Numbered from the stretch's first letter, positions 33,137 through 44,156 are shown. The stretch: DNA of 64,000 bases from Sneathiella litorea (GCF_009882915.1 NZ_WTUW01000002.1:196693-260692), one strand, 5' to 3'. The notes: generated from the sequence alone by a model not told the origin. A program made the numbers and translations.

Positions 33137-34543
33137 TTAATCCGGCATTCGCTTCCGTTCACCATTATTTACACCGAGCATTTTCAGCTTGCGATGCAAT
33201 GCTGACCTCTCCATACCAACAAATGACGCCGTACGCGAAATATTTCCGCCAAAACGATTTATTTGCGCTTCCAGATATTCTTTTTCAAATCTTTCCCGCG
33301 CCTCCCGCAAAGGAAGAGCCATGACCTCGGTGTTGTCATTTTGCCCGATCATGATTGACTGTGCTGCACCGGCATCTGCTGGAACCATATTTGCCGTGAT
33401 TGGCGCCGATTTATCTCCCGTTGCAAGGATCATGATCTGCTCTATTACATTTTTAAGCTGACGAACATTGCCCGGCCAGGAGGAAGCCTGCAATGTTGCG
33501 ATTGCATCCTCCCCTATTTTTCGCACCGGCAATCCGGAACTTTTTGAAAAACGTTCAACGAAATAGCGGGCAAGAGGGCCAATATCTTCAGCTCTTTCTT
33601 TCAAGGAAGGCACCGATATGGGCACCACACCGAGACGATGATAGAGGTCCTCACGCAGTCGTCCGCTTGCCATTTCATCCTGCAGGTCGCGGCTGGAAGA
33701 AGAGATGATCCGCACATCCACCTTGATCTTTTCTGTGCCGCCAACCCGCTGAAAGGTTTGATCGACCAGCACCCGCAGAACCTTACCCTGTGTTTCCATC
33801 GGCATATCGGCAATCTCGTCGAGAAAGAGTGTGCCGCCATGTGCTTGCTCCAACAGGCCCCGGCGTTCTCCCTTCACTGAATTCATTCGGCCGTCTTCAA
33901 CACCGAACAACTGTATCTCAAGCCGTTCAGGTGCCAATGTCGCCGCATTGAGAACAACGAAGGGGCCAGCCTGACGGTGTGAAAGGTTATGAATGAGACG
34001 GGCAACAACTTCTTTGCCGGATCCGGACGGACCGGTGATCAAAACCCGGCTGTTTGTCGGGGCGACTTTCTCAATACTTTGTTGCAGCTGGATCATGACA
34101 TGGGACCGGCTAACAAGTTCGGTTATCGTCTCCCCGCCCCGTGTCTTGAGGTCTGCGACTTCTCGCCGTAGTCTTACCGATTCCAATACGCGATCAACAA
34201 GCTGGAGAAGCCGTTCTGCCTTGAATGGCTTCTCGATAAAATCATAGGCCCCCAACTTGATCGTCTGTACCGCCGTTTCAATATTACCATGCCCCGAGAA
34301 CATCAGCACCGGAAGGTCCGGTTGATCTTTCTTCACGGCCTGCAGTATCTCTATGCCGTCCAATTTGCTGCCACGCAACCAGATATCCAGAATGACGAGG
34401 CTGGGACGACGATGGGCGATTTCAGCAAGGCATTCATCGCTATTGGCCGCCATGCGCGTCTCATACCCCTCATCCTCCAGGATACCCGCCACCAGTTCCC
34501 GAATATCAGATTCATCGTCGACGATTAGAATGTCAGCAGACAT
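33137..34543 (-). CDS. ntrX: Response regulator NtrX
   Basis: 468 residues. Receiver domain (1-120) with phospho-acceptor Asp in LVILDIWLRGSKLDGIEILQ (near D53), AAA+ domain from about 145 (GPSGSGKE Walker [14 protein letters not shown] Walker B), and a C-terminal Fis helix-turn-helix (RTASFVGMERSALHRKLKML). The sigma-54 contact loop GAFTGA is replaced by an unrelated sequence (RMNSVKGERRG). This is known for many alphaproteobacterial NtrX proteins and means it may not activate sigma-54 polymerase. It partners NtrY, 2 bp upstream. Confidence 0.95.
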   Translation of the reverse strand: MSADILIVDDESDIRELVAGILEDEGYETRMAANSDECLAEIAHRRPSLVILDIWLRGSKLDGIEILQAVKKDQPDLPVLMFSGHGNIETAVQTIKLGAYDFIEKPFKAERLLQLVDRVLESVRLRREVADLKTRGGETITELVSRSHVMIQLQQSIEKVAPTNSRVLITGPSGSGKEVVARLIHNLSHRQAGPFVVLNAATLAPERLEIQLFGVEDGRMNSVKGERRGLLEQAHGGTLFLDEIADMPMETQGKVLRVLVDQTFQRVGGTEKIKVDVRIISSSSRDLQDEMASGRLREDLYHRLGVVPISVPSLKERAEDIGPLARYFVERFSKSSGLPVRKIGEDAIATLQASSWPGNVRQLKNVIEQIMILATGDKSAPITANMVPADAGAAQSIMIGQNDNTEVMALPLREARERFEKEYLEAQINRFGGNISRTASFVGMERSALHRKLKMLGVNNGERKRMPD

Positions 34544-34545
34544 CG

Positions 34546-36759
34546 TTAGTCATTCCCCGTTCTCAAGTTCGCTTCACTCAAGGGAAAGGAAATCCTGACG
34601 CAGGCTCCTGTCCCTTCTGTCGCATCCGCCATGACGAGTTTACCGCCATGTTCTTCCATTATTTTTTTCACGATCGCAAGTCCGAGACCTGTTCCCTTCT
34701 CCCGATGGGTGACATAAGGTTCGGTCAATCGGCTACGGTTCTCTTCCGGCAGTCCGCGCCCGTTATCCAAGATCTCAACAATTATCTTATCTGTGATAGC
34801 ATTTAAATTTACGATGATCCTGCCTTTGGGCAGATCCTCGCCCTTTGCTTCCCGTCCGTCAATGGCATCCGCCGCATTCTGCAACAGGTTCGTAAGGACA
34901 CGATTTACCTGAGGTGCGTCACAGGCACAGATCATCGGTGATGCCGGCACTTCATGGATATAGTCGATTTCCGGATGGGCAATTTTCTGAAGAAAAATCG
35001 CTTGCCCAACAACATCCCTCAGATCTTCCGGCTTGAAATCGGGAGTCGGCATCCGGGCAAATGCGGAAAATTCATCCACCATTTGGCCGATATCTCCCAC
35101 CTGACGGATAATGGTATCTGTACATTGATTAAAGATATCTACGTCTTCCTCTATCTGCCGCCCATATTTGCGCTTTAGCCGTTCGGCAGAAAGCTGAATC
35201 GGGGTCAGTGGATTCTTGATTTCGTGGGCAATTCGCCGCGCAATATCGCCCCACGCGGCCATTCGTTGCGCTGAAACAAGGTCTGTAATGTCATCCAGCG
35301 TAACCACAAATCCCTGGATACTTCCGATAGAGATTTCCGCCGCCGCCCGAACAAGCAGGTGTCGGTTGCCGTTATTGGATTGCAGCTGGATTTGGCGTTC
35401 TGCCACGCGATAGGGTTTTTCCCGGATTTCATCCAGAAGAAGGGCCATTTGTGGCTGTACTTCAGAAAACGGGCGCCCGATAAGGTCGGAAGCAGAATGT
35501 CCAAGCAATTCCGTCGCCTTTCGGTTGGGCAGGTTTATAATACCTTCCCTGTCCAGCCCTATGACGCCTGACGAGACACCCGATAGTACCGCTTCTGTAA
35601 AGCGGCGGCGTTCATCCAGTTTCTCATTCGTTTTTTCCAGCTCATGGCGTTGTGTTGATAACTGTTCGGTCATGCGGTTGAACGCGCGGCTCAGCGTCGC
35701 CATTTCGTCATAAGCCCGGCTTTCATCGACCTTGGCTGTCAGATCGCCGGAACGAACCTGCTCCGCCGCCTTTACAAGACTTTCAATAGGGCCAACAAGG
35801 CGGGAAGCGATGACCAGGCCGAACCAGACTGCGGCCAGCACCACCATCAACGAAATTATAAAGAAAACAACGGCGAACTGGATCTGAATACCAAACCCTT
35901 CATCCTTCAATTGTTCATATTCTGATGCGGCTGCGCGAGTTCTTTCCATATGGGCAAGGACGCGCGGCTCAATAAATCGGCCAACGTAAAGAAAGCCATC
36001 CAGCAGGCGATCCAGCCGGATCAACGCCCTGACCTGATCATCCCCATCATTCGTGGAAATCACGATCTCCCGTTCCCGTGCCTCACTGAACAGGCTTTGG
36101 GCAATCTTGTCAAACTCAAGGGCAAAGCTCAGGTCGGACTGGGCGATAATATTCTGATTACCATCAATGACCACAGCCTCACTTAAATTACGGGCGATCA
36201 CCTGATCACTTAGGTAGGAATCAAACAGGTTACGGTTTTCCAGAACGCGCGTCGGTGCCCGGTTAATTTGCCCGGCCATTGCCAGAACATCAGACCGGAT
36301 ATTCTGGATATGCTCCTTGATATAAGCATCTGCGACGGCAATTGATTCCGATACCGCCATATTCACAGGGTCAGAGAAATGCCGTTGAAAATAAATATTG
36401 AAGAAAAGCGCCGAGAAAAGCGCCACCATCAAAGCCGGGGCAACCGCAATCAGCGTGAAAAGCCGCAGAATGCGCCGGTGCATCATACTGCCCGATCCCC
36501 CCACCTGCCCCTTTCGCCAGGTTCTGATTAACCGATGGGTAATGATAATGGCCAGAATGACGACAATCGCCACATCAACGATAAGAAGGACGCGCGTATA
36601 GGCAGGGTTCTCAATAGTAAGAGATTCATAGGTGGCAATACCGCTTGCAATGGCCAACATTGCCACAAAGAAAGAAGTCTTTGGGCCAAGACCGATCTTT
36701 CTTGTCCAACGGACAAGTGAAAAAGGCTGCTTCACATTAGTTTGCTGTGTTTCCGACAC
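34546..36759 (-). CDS. ntrY: Sensor histidine kinase NtrY
   Basis: 737 residues. Membrane helices are at about 28-48, 58-75, 95-120 and 290-315, enclosing a periplasmic domain (120-285). A HAMP linker (near 315-365), a PAS domain (about 385-495), the HisKA site RRIAHEIKNPLTPIQLSAERL near 510-530, and a HATPase with DNGRGLPEENR and GTGLGLAIVKKI follow. It phosphorylates NtrX. The pair controls nitrogen, redox or envelope-related genes in other alphaproteobacteria. Confidence 0.95.
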   Translation of the reverse strand: MSETQQTNVKQPFSLVRWTRKIGLGPKTSFFVAMLAIASGIATYESLTIENPAYTRVLLIVDVAIVVILAIIITHRLIRTWRKGQVGGSGSMMHRRILRLFTLIAVAPALMVALFSALFFNIYFQRHFSDPVNMAVSESIAVADAYIKEHIQNIRSDVLAMAGQINRAPTRVLENRNLFDSYLSDQVIARNLSEAVVIDGNQNIIAQSDLSFALEFDKIAQSLFSEAREREIVISTNDGDDQVRALIRLDRLLDGFLYVGRFIEPRVLAHMERTRAAASEYEQLKDEGFGIQIQFAVVFFIISLMVVLAAVWFGLVIASRLVGPIESLVKAAEQVRSGDLTAKVDESRAYDEMATLSRAFNRMTEQLSTQRHELEKTNEKLDERRRFTEAVLSGVSSGVIGLDREGIINLPNRKATELLGHSASDLIGRPFSEVQPQMALLLDEIREKPYRVAERQIQLQSNNGNRHLLVRAAAEISIGSIQGFVVTLDDITDLVSAQRMAAWGDIARRIAHEIKNPLTPIQLSAERLKRKYGRQIEEDVDIFNQCTDTIIRQVGDIGQMVDEFSAFARMPTPDFKPEDLRDVVGQAIFLQKIAHPEIDYIHEVPASPMICACDAPQVNRVLTNLLQNAADAIDGREAKGEDLPKGRIIVNLNAITDKIIVEILDNGRGLPEENRSRLTEPYVTHREKGTGLGLAIVKKIMEEHGGKLVMADATEGTGACVRISFPLSEANLRTGND

Positions 36760-36857
36760 AACAACCTCCGTACGCGCGGCTCATGAAACGATCTCTGTCT
36801 GTAAATATAACCGTTGCCGGCTATTTGCTCAAAATACCACATTGTGGCATTTAAGCA

Positions 36858-38300
36858 TCACTTCAACCCGCGCACAACCTGAATATCCAGTTCCCGGATT
36901 TTTTTACGCAAAGTATTACGATTAACCCCTAATAGATCGGCTGCTTTAATCTGATTTCCATTTGTAGCCTCCAAAGAAAGGGACAAAAGGGGCCGTTCCA
37001 CCTCCCGGATAACCCGCTCATAAAGACCACGGGGGGGCAGACCGCCGGCATGTGCCGCAAAATATTTCGCGATATGCCGTTCAACCGCCATACCAAGGCT
37101 CTCGTCCTCGCCATAGCTTTCATCAGAATGTCCAATTTCCTGGGGTTGCAGCTCCTGCTCGATAACGGAGATATCGATAACATCATCTGAATAAAGCGCG
37201 ACGAGACGGCGCACCAGATTTTCCAGCTCGCGCACATTTCCGGGCCATTTATGCTTTTTAAGAGCCTCCAGGGACTCTTTGTCCACGCTTTTTACTGGTA
37301 GCCCTTCCTCCTGCGCCTGTAACAAAAAATGCCGGACAAGATCCGGGATATCCTCCGCCCGCTCTCGCAAGGGGGGCAAACGAAGCGGCACAACATTCAA
37401 ACGGTAATAAAGGTCTTCACGAAACAGGCCCTGCCGGACAAACTGCCGCAAATCCCGGTTGGTCGCAGCGACAATCCGCACATCGGTCTTAATTGCCGTC
37501 CGTCCACCAACAGTCGTATATTCACCCTGTTGAAGCACCCGCAAAAGCCGCGTTTGCGCCTCTATCGGCATGTCGCCAATTTCATCAAGAAAAAGCGTCC
37601 CGCCTTGCGCCTGCTCGAACCGGCCAATCGCACGGGAATCAGCACCTGTAAACGCACCCTTTTCATGGCCAAACAATTCCGATTCAATCAACTCCTTCGG
37701 AATTGCCGCCATATTAATCGGCACAAAAGGGCCCATCTTGCGCTTGCCATACTCATGAAGGGCGCGAGCAACAAGTTCCTTTCCTGTGCCGCTCTCGCCG
37801 GACACCAGAACAGTCAGGTCCGTCCCCATAAGTCGCGCAAGAACCCGGTAAATTTCCTGCATCGCAGGGGATCGACCGATCAACGGCGTTTTCGTCTCTT
37901 CTTCTTGTAGACCACCAAAACGGCTTGCCGGCGTCTTCGGCTTGGAAAGCGCCCGTTCAACGACCTGGAGTAAAAGCTTCAGGTCAAACGGTTTCGGCAG
38001 ATAATCATAGGCTCCCCGCTCCGTCGCCTTGATTGCCGTCAACAGAGTGTTCTGTGCACTCATCACCACGACGGGAAGTTCCGGGCGGATCTTCTTTATC
38101 CTCGGTAACAGATCAAGGCCATTTTCATCAGGCATCACAACATCGGTCAGGATGATGTCGCCCAGCCCTTCCAAAGCCCAGTTATACAGCGTTGAGGCGT
38201 TGCTGGTGGATCGCACAACGTAATTTGCGCGAGAAAGAGCCTGTTCCAAAACCGTGCGAATACTCTGGTCGTCGTCTGCGACTAAAATTGTTCCCGGCAT
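36858..38300 (-). CDS. ntrC: Nitrogen regulator NtrC, sigma-54 activator
   Basis: 480 residues. Receiver domain with Asp in [14 protein letters not shown] near D54, AAA+ domain with Walker A GESGTGKE near 168-175, an intact GAFTGA loop near 216-221 and Walker [14 protein letters not shown], and a C-terminal Fis domain ([24 protein letters not shown]). It activates nitrogen-scavenging genes together with RpoN. It starts 3 bp after ntrB, so the two are made as one unit. Confidence 0.96.
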   Translation of the reverse strand: MPGTILVADDDQSIRTVLEQALSRANYVVRSTSNASTLYNWALEGLGDIILTDVVMPDENGLDLLPRIKKIRPELPVVVMSAQNTLLTAIKATERGAYDYLPKPFDLKLLLQVVERALSKPKTPASRFGGLQEEETKTPLIGRSPAMQEIYRVLARLMGTDLTVLVSGESGTGKELVARALHEYGKRKMGPFVPINMAAIPKELIESELFGHEKGAFTGADSRAIGRFEQAQGGTLFLDEIGDMPIEAQTRLLRVLQQGEYTTVGGRTAIKTDVRIVAATNRDLRQFVRQGLFREDLYYRLNVVPLRLPPLRERAEDIPDLVRHFLLQAQEEGLPVKSVDKESLEALKKHKWPGNVRELENLVRRLVALYSDDVIDISVIEQELQPQEIGHSDESYGEDESLGMAVERHIAKYFAAHAGGLPPRGLYERVIREVERPLLSLSLEATNGNQIKAADLLGVNRNTLRKKIRELDIQVVRGLK

Positions 38301-38302
38301 AC

Positions 38303-39424
38303 TTATTCCAAATCAGTTTTAATAAAATTATAAACCGGTAAGCGGATCAGCACCTTGCTGCCCGGCTCCGATGACTCAAATTCGACTATTCCACCATGGT
38401 CCCCGACAATTTTAGCGACAAGGGCCAGCCCAAGTCCGCTGCCTCCCGCTTTCGTCGTGACAAAAGGGTCAAACACATGCGGTAATATTTCTTCAGGTAT
38501 ACCCGGGCCGTTATCCTGGACCCCAACTTCAAGCGGTAGCTGAACTTTTTCCTTCGCGCCGGGAACTGCCAGACGAATACCATGGCGATACGCTGTGCTG
38601 AGGATTACTTCCCCGCCATTCTCTGGGGATGCTTCCACTGCATTCTTAATCAGATTAAGCAGAACCTGGACGAGCTGATCGCGGTTGCCATAAACAAACG
38701 GTAGCGATGGATCATAACTTTCCCGAAACGTGACCTTGCGGCCAAATCCTGCCTCGGCAACCCGGCGAACATGCTCCAAAACCTCATGAATATTAACGGC
38801 ATCACGATCGATCGGGCGATCATCCGAGAAAGCCTCCATTCGATCCACAAGAGCACAAATCCGATCCGTTTCGTCACATATCAGGCGGGTCAATGCCCGG
38901 TCCGCATCCGACGCATTCATTTCCAGAAGTTGTGCGGATCCGCGAATACCGGAGAGTGGGTTCTTCACTTCATGAGCGAGCATGATCGCCATTGCTGTAA
39001 CTGAACGCGCTGCACCGCGATGGGTAAGCTGCCGATCCATTTTTGCGGCAATTGTCCGCTCCTCAATCTGGACAACGACATTGGTCGTGCCATATAACTG
39101 GGAAACCTGCATATTGACATTTTTGATGCCGGTATTTGGCGTCCCAAGATCGACGCTATATTCCGAAACATAGTCACCTGTCGTTCGAACCTGTTCCACC
39201 AAACCCAACAGAGGGCTATCAAAGGGAATGATTTCGTTAACTGACATTTCGAGAAGTTTTTTTGCCGACACACCAAAAAACTCTTCTCCCGCCGGGTTGG
39301 TCATACAGATATAACCATCTTCATCGATAACGATCAACGGGTCCGGCAGGGCATTTAACACGGATAGGGCGTCGACTTCCGTTTTTCTGCGCTTTGAACC
39401 GGTAAAAGGGTTTGCCAGAACCAT
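38303..39424 (-). CDS. ntrB: Nitrogen regulation sensor kinase NtrB
   Basis: 373 residues from the ATG at 39424, which has a GGAAAG site and lies 1 bp after the dusB stop. A GTG nine bases earlier overlaps dusB and is less likely. PAS domain (about 25-125), HisKA motif [21 protein letters not shown] near 150-170, HATPase with [11 protein letters not shown] and [13 protein letters not shown]. It is cytoplasmic, with no membrane segments. It phosphorylates and dephosphorylates NtrC under PII control. Confidence 0.95.
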   Translation of the reverse strand: MVLANPFTGSKRRKTEVDALSVLNALPDPLIVIDEDGYICMTNPAGEEFFGVSAKKLLEMSVNEIIPFDSPLLGLVEQVRTTGDYVSEYSVDLGTPNTGIKNVNMQVSQLYGTTNVVVQIEERTIAAKMDRQLTHRGAARSVTAMAIMLAHEVKNPLSGIRGSAQLLEMNASDADRALTRLICDETDRICALVDRMEAFSDDRPIDRDAVNIHEVLEHVRRVAEAGFGRKVTFRESYDPSLPFVYGNRDQLVQVLLNLIKNAVEASPENGGEVILSTAYRHGIRLAVPGAKEKVQLPLEVGVQDNGPGIPEEILPHVFDPFVTTKAGGSGLGLALVAKIVGDHGGIVEFESSEPGSKVLIRLPVYNFIKTDLE

Positions 39425-39425
39425 T

Positions 39426-40412
39426 TTATGCACTTTCCTTCATTTGCAAACCTTCATAAAAACAATCTATTTCGCGACGAACTTCATGCTGATTAGAAAG
39501 ACGAACGACCTTTTTCCGGAACGCCTCTCCACCAGGTAATCTTTCTGAGTACCAGCCAAGATGTTTGCGCGCGACCCGAACACCTACATCCTCTCCATAG
39601 AGATCGATCAGGGCATTATAATGCTCCAAAAGCACATTTTTCTGTTCGTTGAAGTCTGGATCGGGACGGCGGTCGCCATGTGCAAGAAAATCTGCAACCT
39701 GTCCAACGAACCAAGGGCGACCATAACTACCTCGGGCAATCATCACTCCATCCGCGCCAGACTGCCGCATTGCACTGGCCGCATCTTCAATTGTCAGGAT
39801 ATCGCCATTTGCAATAACAGGCAGTGATACCGCCTTCTTGACCTCGCCAATAAAGCGCCAATCAGCGGTGCCCTTAAAAAACTGACAGCGAGTACGGCCA
39901 TGGACGGTAAGCATGCGGATACCGACATCCTCGGCGATACGCGCTAATTCCGGTGCGTTCCGGCATTCCTCATCCCAACCCGTGCGCATTTTTAAGGTGA
40001 CCGGGATATTTACGGCCTTAACCGTCGCCTTCAAGATTTTCGCCGCATGATCTAGATCGCGCATCAAGGACGATCCCGCCATTCCTGATGTCACCTTCTT
40101 AACCGGGCAGCCCATATTTATATCAATAATCCGGGCACCCAGATCTTCATTCAGCTTCGCCGCATCAGCCATAATATCCGGATCACACCCTGCGAGCTGG
40201 ACAGCCATGGGCTGTTCATCATTGGCAGAGCGTACGATGCGGAGCGACCGGCGGGTTTCCGCCACCATGGCCTTGCTTGCCACCATTTCCGAAAACACCA
40301 GCCCCACACCGTATCGAGAGACCAGACGGCGAAAGGGCAAGTCGGTTATTCCGGCCATTGGTGCCAAAAACACCGGAGGGTCGATGGTTAATTCATCAAG
40401 CGTAATGATCAT
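39426..40412 (-). CDS. dusB: tRNA-dihydrouridine synthase DusB
   Basis: 328 residues, FMN-binding TIM barrel. [20 protein letters not shown] near 16-35, the catalytic Cys in [23 protein letters not shown] near 98-120, TLKMRTGWD near 138, and [13 protein letters not shown] near 200. It reduces uridines in the tRNA D loop. It is first gene of the dusB-ntrB-ntrC unit, as in many proteobacteria, and divergent from ispDF. Confidence 0.96.
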   Translation of the reverse strand: MIITLDELTIDPPVFLAPMAGITDLPFRRLVSRYGVGLVFSEMVASKAMVAETRRSLRIVRSANDEQPMAVQLAGCDPDIMADAAKLNEDLGARIIDINMGCPVKKVTSGMAGSSLMRDLDHAAKILKATVKAVNIPVTLKMRTGWDEECRNAPELARIAEDVGIRMLTVHGRTRCQFFKGTADWRFIGEVKKAVSLPVIANGDILTIEDAASAMRQSGADGVMIARGSYGRPWFVGQVADFLAHGDRRPDPDFNEQKNVLLEHYNALIDLYGEDVGVRVARKHLGWYSERLPGGEAFRKKVVRLSNQHEVRREIDCFYEGLQMKESA

Positions 40413-40540
40413 TAATTATGCATTATACATTGTGGCTAATATTTAGGCACTATAAGGGTATAATTGCTGCACTGCAACAGATTCATACTTGATCCTTCAA
40501 TTTTATTGAACCAACCGATTAAGCAAACTATTGTCGCCCA

Positions 40541-41692
40541 ATGAGAACAATCGCCCTGATCGTCGCCGCCGGAAAAGGCACCCGGACCGGACATAACACA
40601 CCGAAGCAATATATTGAAATTGCAGGGAAAACAATTCTCCGGCGTACGGTAGAATCTTTTCTGGCCCATCCCGATGTAGAGACGGCCTGCGTTGTTATTG
40701 GCGCAGGTGATCTTCCATTCTATGAAAAGGCAGTCTCTGACCTGGATCTTTTGCCCCCGGTTATTGGCGGGGCGACGCGACAGGAATCAGTTCACAACGG
40801 GTTGGAAAGCCTGATCGAACTGTCACCGGATTATGTGCTGATCCATGATGCGGCCCGCCCTTTTATCAGTGAGCAGATCATCAGCCGCTGTCTTGAAAAG
40901 CTTGAATATGCCGACGCGGTGCTTCCCACCCTTGCCATGACCGACAGCCTGAAGTCCTTTGAAGGGGAAAGAATTACCGGCGCAGTTAACCGGGATGAGA
41001 TCGTTGCTGCGCAAACCCCTCAATGTTTTACATTTAAATCTATACTGACAGCACATCGCACCTTTGCGGGAGAAAACCTGACCGATGACACGGCCCTCGC
41101 CGAGCTGGCCGGGATTGAGGTGGCAATCGTTCAGGGGGCGACTGAAAACTTCAAGATCACCACTTCTGATGATATAGAGCGCGCGCAAGGGATGATTACA
41201 AGAAAACTTACGGATATCCGGACCGGCTTTGGCTTCGATGTGCATGCCTTTGAGATAGGCGATAGCGTTTGGCTAGGCGGCGTCAACATACCTCATGATA
41301 AACGGCTAAAAGGACATTCAGATGCGGATGTCGCCCTCCATGCGCTTACCGACGCCCTGCTCGGCGCCATCGGCTCTGGAGATATTGGCACCCATTTCCC
41401 CCCTTCCGACCCTCAGTGGAAAGGAGCCGCCTCCGACAAGTTCCTGCGCCATGCCGCTGACCTTATCGGTGAAAAAGGCGGCATGATCAACCACGTTGAC
41501 CTGACCATCATCTGTGAGGCGCCGCGCATCGGCCCGCATCGTACCGCTATGCAGGAGCGCATCGCAGAAATCTTACGCATCGAGACGGACAGGGTCAGCA
41601 TCAAGGGAACAACGACCGAGAAACTTGGGTTCACGGGGCGCGGTGAAGGTATCGCGGCTGAAGCCGTGGCGACAGTGAGGCTTCCTGAATGA
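40541..41692 (+). CDS. ispDF: Bifunctional IspD/IspF, MEP isoprenoid pathway
   Basis: 383 residues, a fusion. IspD part (about 1-222): IVAAGKGTRTGHNTPKQY, HDAARPF near 103 and QTPQCF near 160. IspF part (from about 226): GFGFDVHAF with metal ligands, GHSDADVALHALTDALLGAIGSGDIGTHFP near 264-293 and EKLGFTGRGEGIAAEA near the end. It converts MEP to CDP-ME and CDP-MEP to MEcPP. The fusion is common in alphaproteobacteria. Its stop overlaps the pgpA start (ATGA). Confidence 0.97.
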   Translation: MRTIALIVAAGKGTRTGHNTPKQYIEIAGKTILRRTVESFLAHPDVETACVVIGAGDLPFYEKAVSDLDLLPPVIGGATRQESVHNGLESLIELSPDYVLIHDAARPFISEQIISRCLEKLEYADAVLPTLAMTDSLKSFEGERITGAVNRDEIVAAQTPQCFTFKSILTAHRTFAGENLTDDTALAELAGIEVAIVQGATENFKITTSDDIERAQGMITRKLTDIRTGFGFDVHAFEIGDSVWLGGVNIPHDKRLKGHSDADVALHALTDALLGAIGSGDIGTHFPPSDPQWKGAASDKFLRHAADLIGEKGGMINHVDLTIICEAPRIGPHRTAMQERIAEILRIETDRVSIKGTTTEKLGFTGRGEGIAAEAVATVRLPE

Positions 41693-42180
41693 GCAGTAAA
41701 ATTGCCCCCCTCTCCCTTTGGCATCCCGCCGTTATTCTCTCCACCTGGTTCTGGAGCGGTTTGTCCCCCAAGGCGCCAGGAACCGTTGGCACCCTCGCCG
41801 CCCTTCCCTTTGGCATATTGATCTACTACTTCTTCGGCGCCCCGGCGCTCGGCATGGCGTCTCTTGTTGCGCTTTTCATCGGCTGGTGGAGCACGAAAAT
41901 CTATCTCGAGAAGACGGGCAAGAGCGATCCGGGCGAAGTGGTGATTGATGAGGTGGCCGGGATCTGGCTGGCGCTCCATGCGGCGGACCTGACGCCGCTG
42001 ATGATCTTTCTTGCCTTCGTTATTTTCAGGGTGCTCGATATCTGGAAACCCTGGCCCATCGGCTGGCTGGACCGGAAAGTAAAAGGCGCATTCGGCGTCA
42101 TGATTGATGACTATGCGGCGGGACTAATTGCCTCTGTCCTGCTGGTAATAATAAAAAAGGTGTATTATGGGAATTTTTAG
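41689..42180 (+). CDS. pgpA: Phosphatidylglycerophosphatase A
   Basis: 163 residues with about four membrane helices. Motifs WFWSGLSPKAPGTVGTLAALP near 21-42 and GEVVIDEVAGIW near 83-94 carry the acidic active-site residues of PgpA. It dephosphorylates phosphatidylglycerol-phosphate at the inner membrane. It overlaps ispDF by 4 bp and the cinA-type gene by 14 bp, so all three are in one tight operon. Confidence 0.95.
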   Translation: MSSKIAPLSLWHPAVILSTWFWSGLSPKAPGTVGTLAALPFGILIYYFFGAPALGMASLVALFIGWWSTKIYLEKTGKSDPGEVVIDEVAGIWLALHAADLTPLMIFLAFVIFRVLDIWKPWPIGWLDRKVKGAFGVMIDDYAAGLIASVLLVIIKKVYYGNF

Positions 42181-42667
42181 CAGTGAAATCGAAAATCTGG
42201 CAACCGAGGTCCTTGAAAAATGCCGCCAGAGGAAATGGCAACTTGCAACGGCAGAATCCTGTACCGGCGGCTTGATCGGTGGAGCACTCACGGATATTGC
42301 GGGCTCTTCTGACGTATTTGACCGCGGCTTTGTCACTTACAGCAACAAGGCCAAAGCCCGCGTGATTGGCGTGAGCACAGACACCTTGCGCGCCCATGGA
42401 GCAGTATCGGAAGAAACAGCGCGGGAAATGGCACTCGGTGCGTTAAAGACAGCCGGCGCCGACATCACTGTAGCGGTGACTGGCATTGCGGGTCCGGGCG
42501 GCGGCGGCCCTGGAAAACCAGCTGGCCTCGTCCATTTCGCAGTTGCCACGGGTGAGGGAATCGCGGAACATCGCAAAATGGAGTATGGCGATCTTGGCCG
42601 ATCGGAAGTTCGCCTTGCCACCGTTAAAACGGCGCTTGAAATGCTGCTTGCCGCCGCTAGCCGCTAG
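42167..42667 (+). CDS. pncC: Nicotinamide-nucleotide amidase (CinA C-terminal domain, PncC)
   Basis: 166 residues consisting of only the CinA C-terminal domain: ATAESCTGGLIGGALTDIAGSSDVFDRGFVTYSN near 24-57 with the catalytic Ser, and AVTGIAGPGGGGPGKPAGLVHFA near 104-126. It converts NMN to NaMN for NAD recycling. The N-terminal COG1058 domain of full-length CinA is absent, as in many proteobacteria. Its 3' end overlaps the convergent ratA gene by 11 bp. Confidence 0.94.
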   Translation: MGIFSSEIENLATEVLEKCRQRKWQLATAESCTGGLIGGALTDIAGSSDVFDRGFVTYSNKAKARVIGVSTDTLRAHGAVSEETAREMALGALKTAGADITVAVTGIAGPGGGGPGKPAGLVHFAVATGEGIAEHRKMEYGDLGRSEVRLATVKTALEMLLAAASR

Positions 42668-43124
42668 CGGACTTATCCTCGATATTTGGCTTTGACCCGT
42701 AGAGAGCTTTTGCGCGTGCCTCAAAAGCCGAGATCATACGGGTCACCGCCTCGTTAAAGAGCATCCCGATGGTTTTTTGCAGGATCATCGATCGAAATTC
42801 AAAATCAACGAAGAAATCAACTTCGCAGCCATCGGGATGCTCGTTGAACTGCCAGTGATTATTGAGATACCGGAAGGGCCCGTCCATATACTCAACATCA
42901 ATATGGTTATTCGTTTCGTCCAATGTCACTTTTGACGTAAATTTTTCGCGAAAGAGTTTGAAACCGATCACCAGGTCAGCAAGGACGATGTTATCTTTTC
43001 GTTCCTTGATACGGGCGCCGATGCACCAGGGCAGAAACTCGTCATATTTATCAATCGCCGCCACAAGATCGAACATTTCTTGTGGCTTATAGGGCAGAAC
43101 CCTCTTTTCGGCATGTGTTGGCAT
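42657..43124 (-). CDS. ratA: RatA/COQ10-like START-domain protein
   Basis: 155 residues, polyketide-cyclase/START-like fold: KRVLPYKPQEMFDLVAAIDKYDEFLPWC near 7-34 with the usual YxxFLPW element, and VDFFVDFEFRSMILQKTIGMLFNEAVTRMISAFEARA near 100-137. Alphaproteobacterial members next to lipA are homologues of mitochondrial Coq10, which binds ubiquinone. The E. coli homologue is called RatA. A ubiquinone chaperone role is the likelier one here. 36 bp separate it from lipA upstream. Confidence 0.9.
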   Translation of the reverse strand: MPTHAEKRVLPYKPQEMFDLVAAIDKYDEFLPWCIGARIKERKDNIVLADLVIGFKLFREKFTSKVTLDETNNHIDVEYMDGPFRYLNNHWQFNEHPDGCEVDFFVDFEFRSMILQKTIGMLFNEAVTRMISAFEARAKALYGSKPNIEDKSASG

Positions 43125-43159
43125 ACTCTACATTCTACCCATACAACACGGCATAAACG

Positions 43160-44110
43160 TTATTTCGAGGCGTTGGCCCGTTCTCGCGCGGCTTTCAACT
43201 TCGCGAAATCTTCTCCTGCATGATGGCTGGAACGGGTCAAAGGAGAAGCTGAGACCATCAGGAAGCCCTTAGCATAGGCTTGTTTCTCCAGAACCGCAAA
43301 TTCATCTGGAGTCACAAAACGATGGATTGCGTGATGCTTGACCGTTGGCTGTAGATACTGGCCGATGGTAATGAAATCGATGCCGGCAACGCGCATGTCA
43401 TCCATGACCTGCGATACTTCATCCTTATCTTCGCCAAGACCAACCATCAGGCCGGATTTGGTAAACATATTCGAGTCAAGCTCCTTCACCCGCTCCAGAA
43501 GACGGAGGGAATGATAGTAACGCGCACCGGGGCGGACTGATGGATAAAGTTTTGGTACCGTCTCGAGATTATGATTAAAGACATCAGGCTTGGCCGCAAC
43601 AACAACCTCTAACGCACCGGGTTTCTTAAGAAAATCAGGCGTCAGGATTTCGATGGTGGTCTCGGGTGCTGCCTCCCGGATGGCCTGAATAACCTCAGCA
43701 AAATGCTGCGCACCGCCGTCTTTCAAATCGTCCCGGTCAACGGAGGTAATAACCACATGATTAAGACCCATGGTCTTGACCGCCGTCGCCACATTTATGG
43801 GCTCAAATGGATCAAGGGCATTTGGCTTTCCGGTGGAGACATTGCAAAAGGCGCAGGCCCGCGTACAAATCTCCCCCATGATCATCATGGTGGCATGCTT
43901 CTTTGCCCAGCATTCGCCGATATTGGGACAGGCCGCTTCCTCACAAACCGTGGTGAGGTTGAGACCGCGCATCAACTCCCGCGTTTCGTGATAGGTTTTT
44001 GAGACAGGCGCTTTCACCCGGATCCAGGAGGGTTTTCGCTGGATTGGATTATCCGGCCTATTTACTTTTTCCGGATGGCGTACACGCTTTATGGCGGTCG
44101 TCTCAGTCAT
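43160..44110 (-). CDS. lipA: Lipoyl synthase
   Basis: 316 residues, radical SAM enzyme with two iron-sulfur clusters. The auxiliary cluster motif is C-x4-C-x5-C ([12 protein letters not shown]) near 57-68 and the radical SAM motif is CTRACAFC near 83-90. The C-terminal SSYHA-type tail appears as [10 protein letters not shown]. It inserts sulfur into octanoyl groups on E2 and H proteins. It sits beside the pyruvate dehydrogenase genes whose lipoyl domains it would modify. Confidence 0.97.
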   Translation of the reverse strand: MTETTAIKRVRHPEKVNRPDNPIQRKPSWIRVKAPVSKTYHETRELMRGLNLTTVCEEAACPNIGECWAKKHATMMIMGEICTRACAFCNVSTGKPNALDPFEPINVATAVKTMGLNHVVITSVDRDDLKDGGAQHFAEVIQAIREAAPETTIEILTPDFLKKPGALEVVVAAKPDVFNHNLETVPKLYPSVRPGARYYHSLRLLERVKELDSNMFTKSGLMVGLGEDKDEVSQVMDDMRVAGIDFITIGQYLQPTVKHHAIHRFVTPDEFAVLEKQAYAKGFLMVSASPLTRSSHHAGEDFAKLKAARERANASK

Positions 44111-44156
44111 GATCTTACCTTATCATATGTTGAACTGCTGTCGGTACAGCTTATAC

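Noticed and set aside
36837-36847. CCACA-T-TGTGG dyad between ntrC and ntrY, considered as an NtrC site
   Set aside because: Does not match the TGCACC-N5-GGTGCA consensus, and a short dyad like this is expected by chance.
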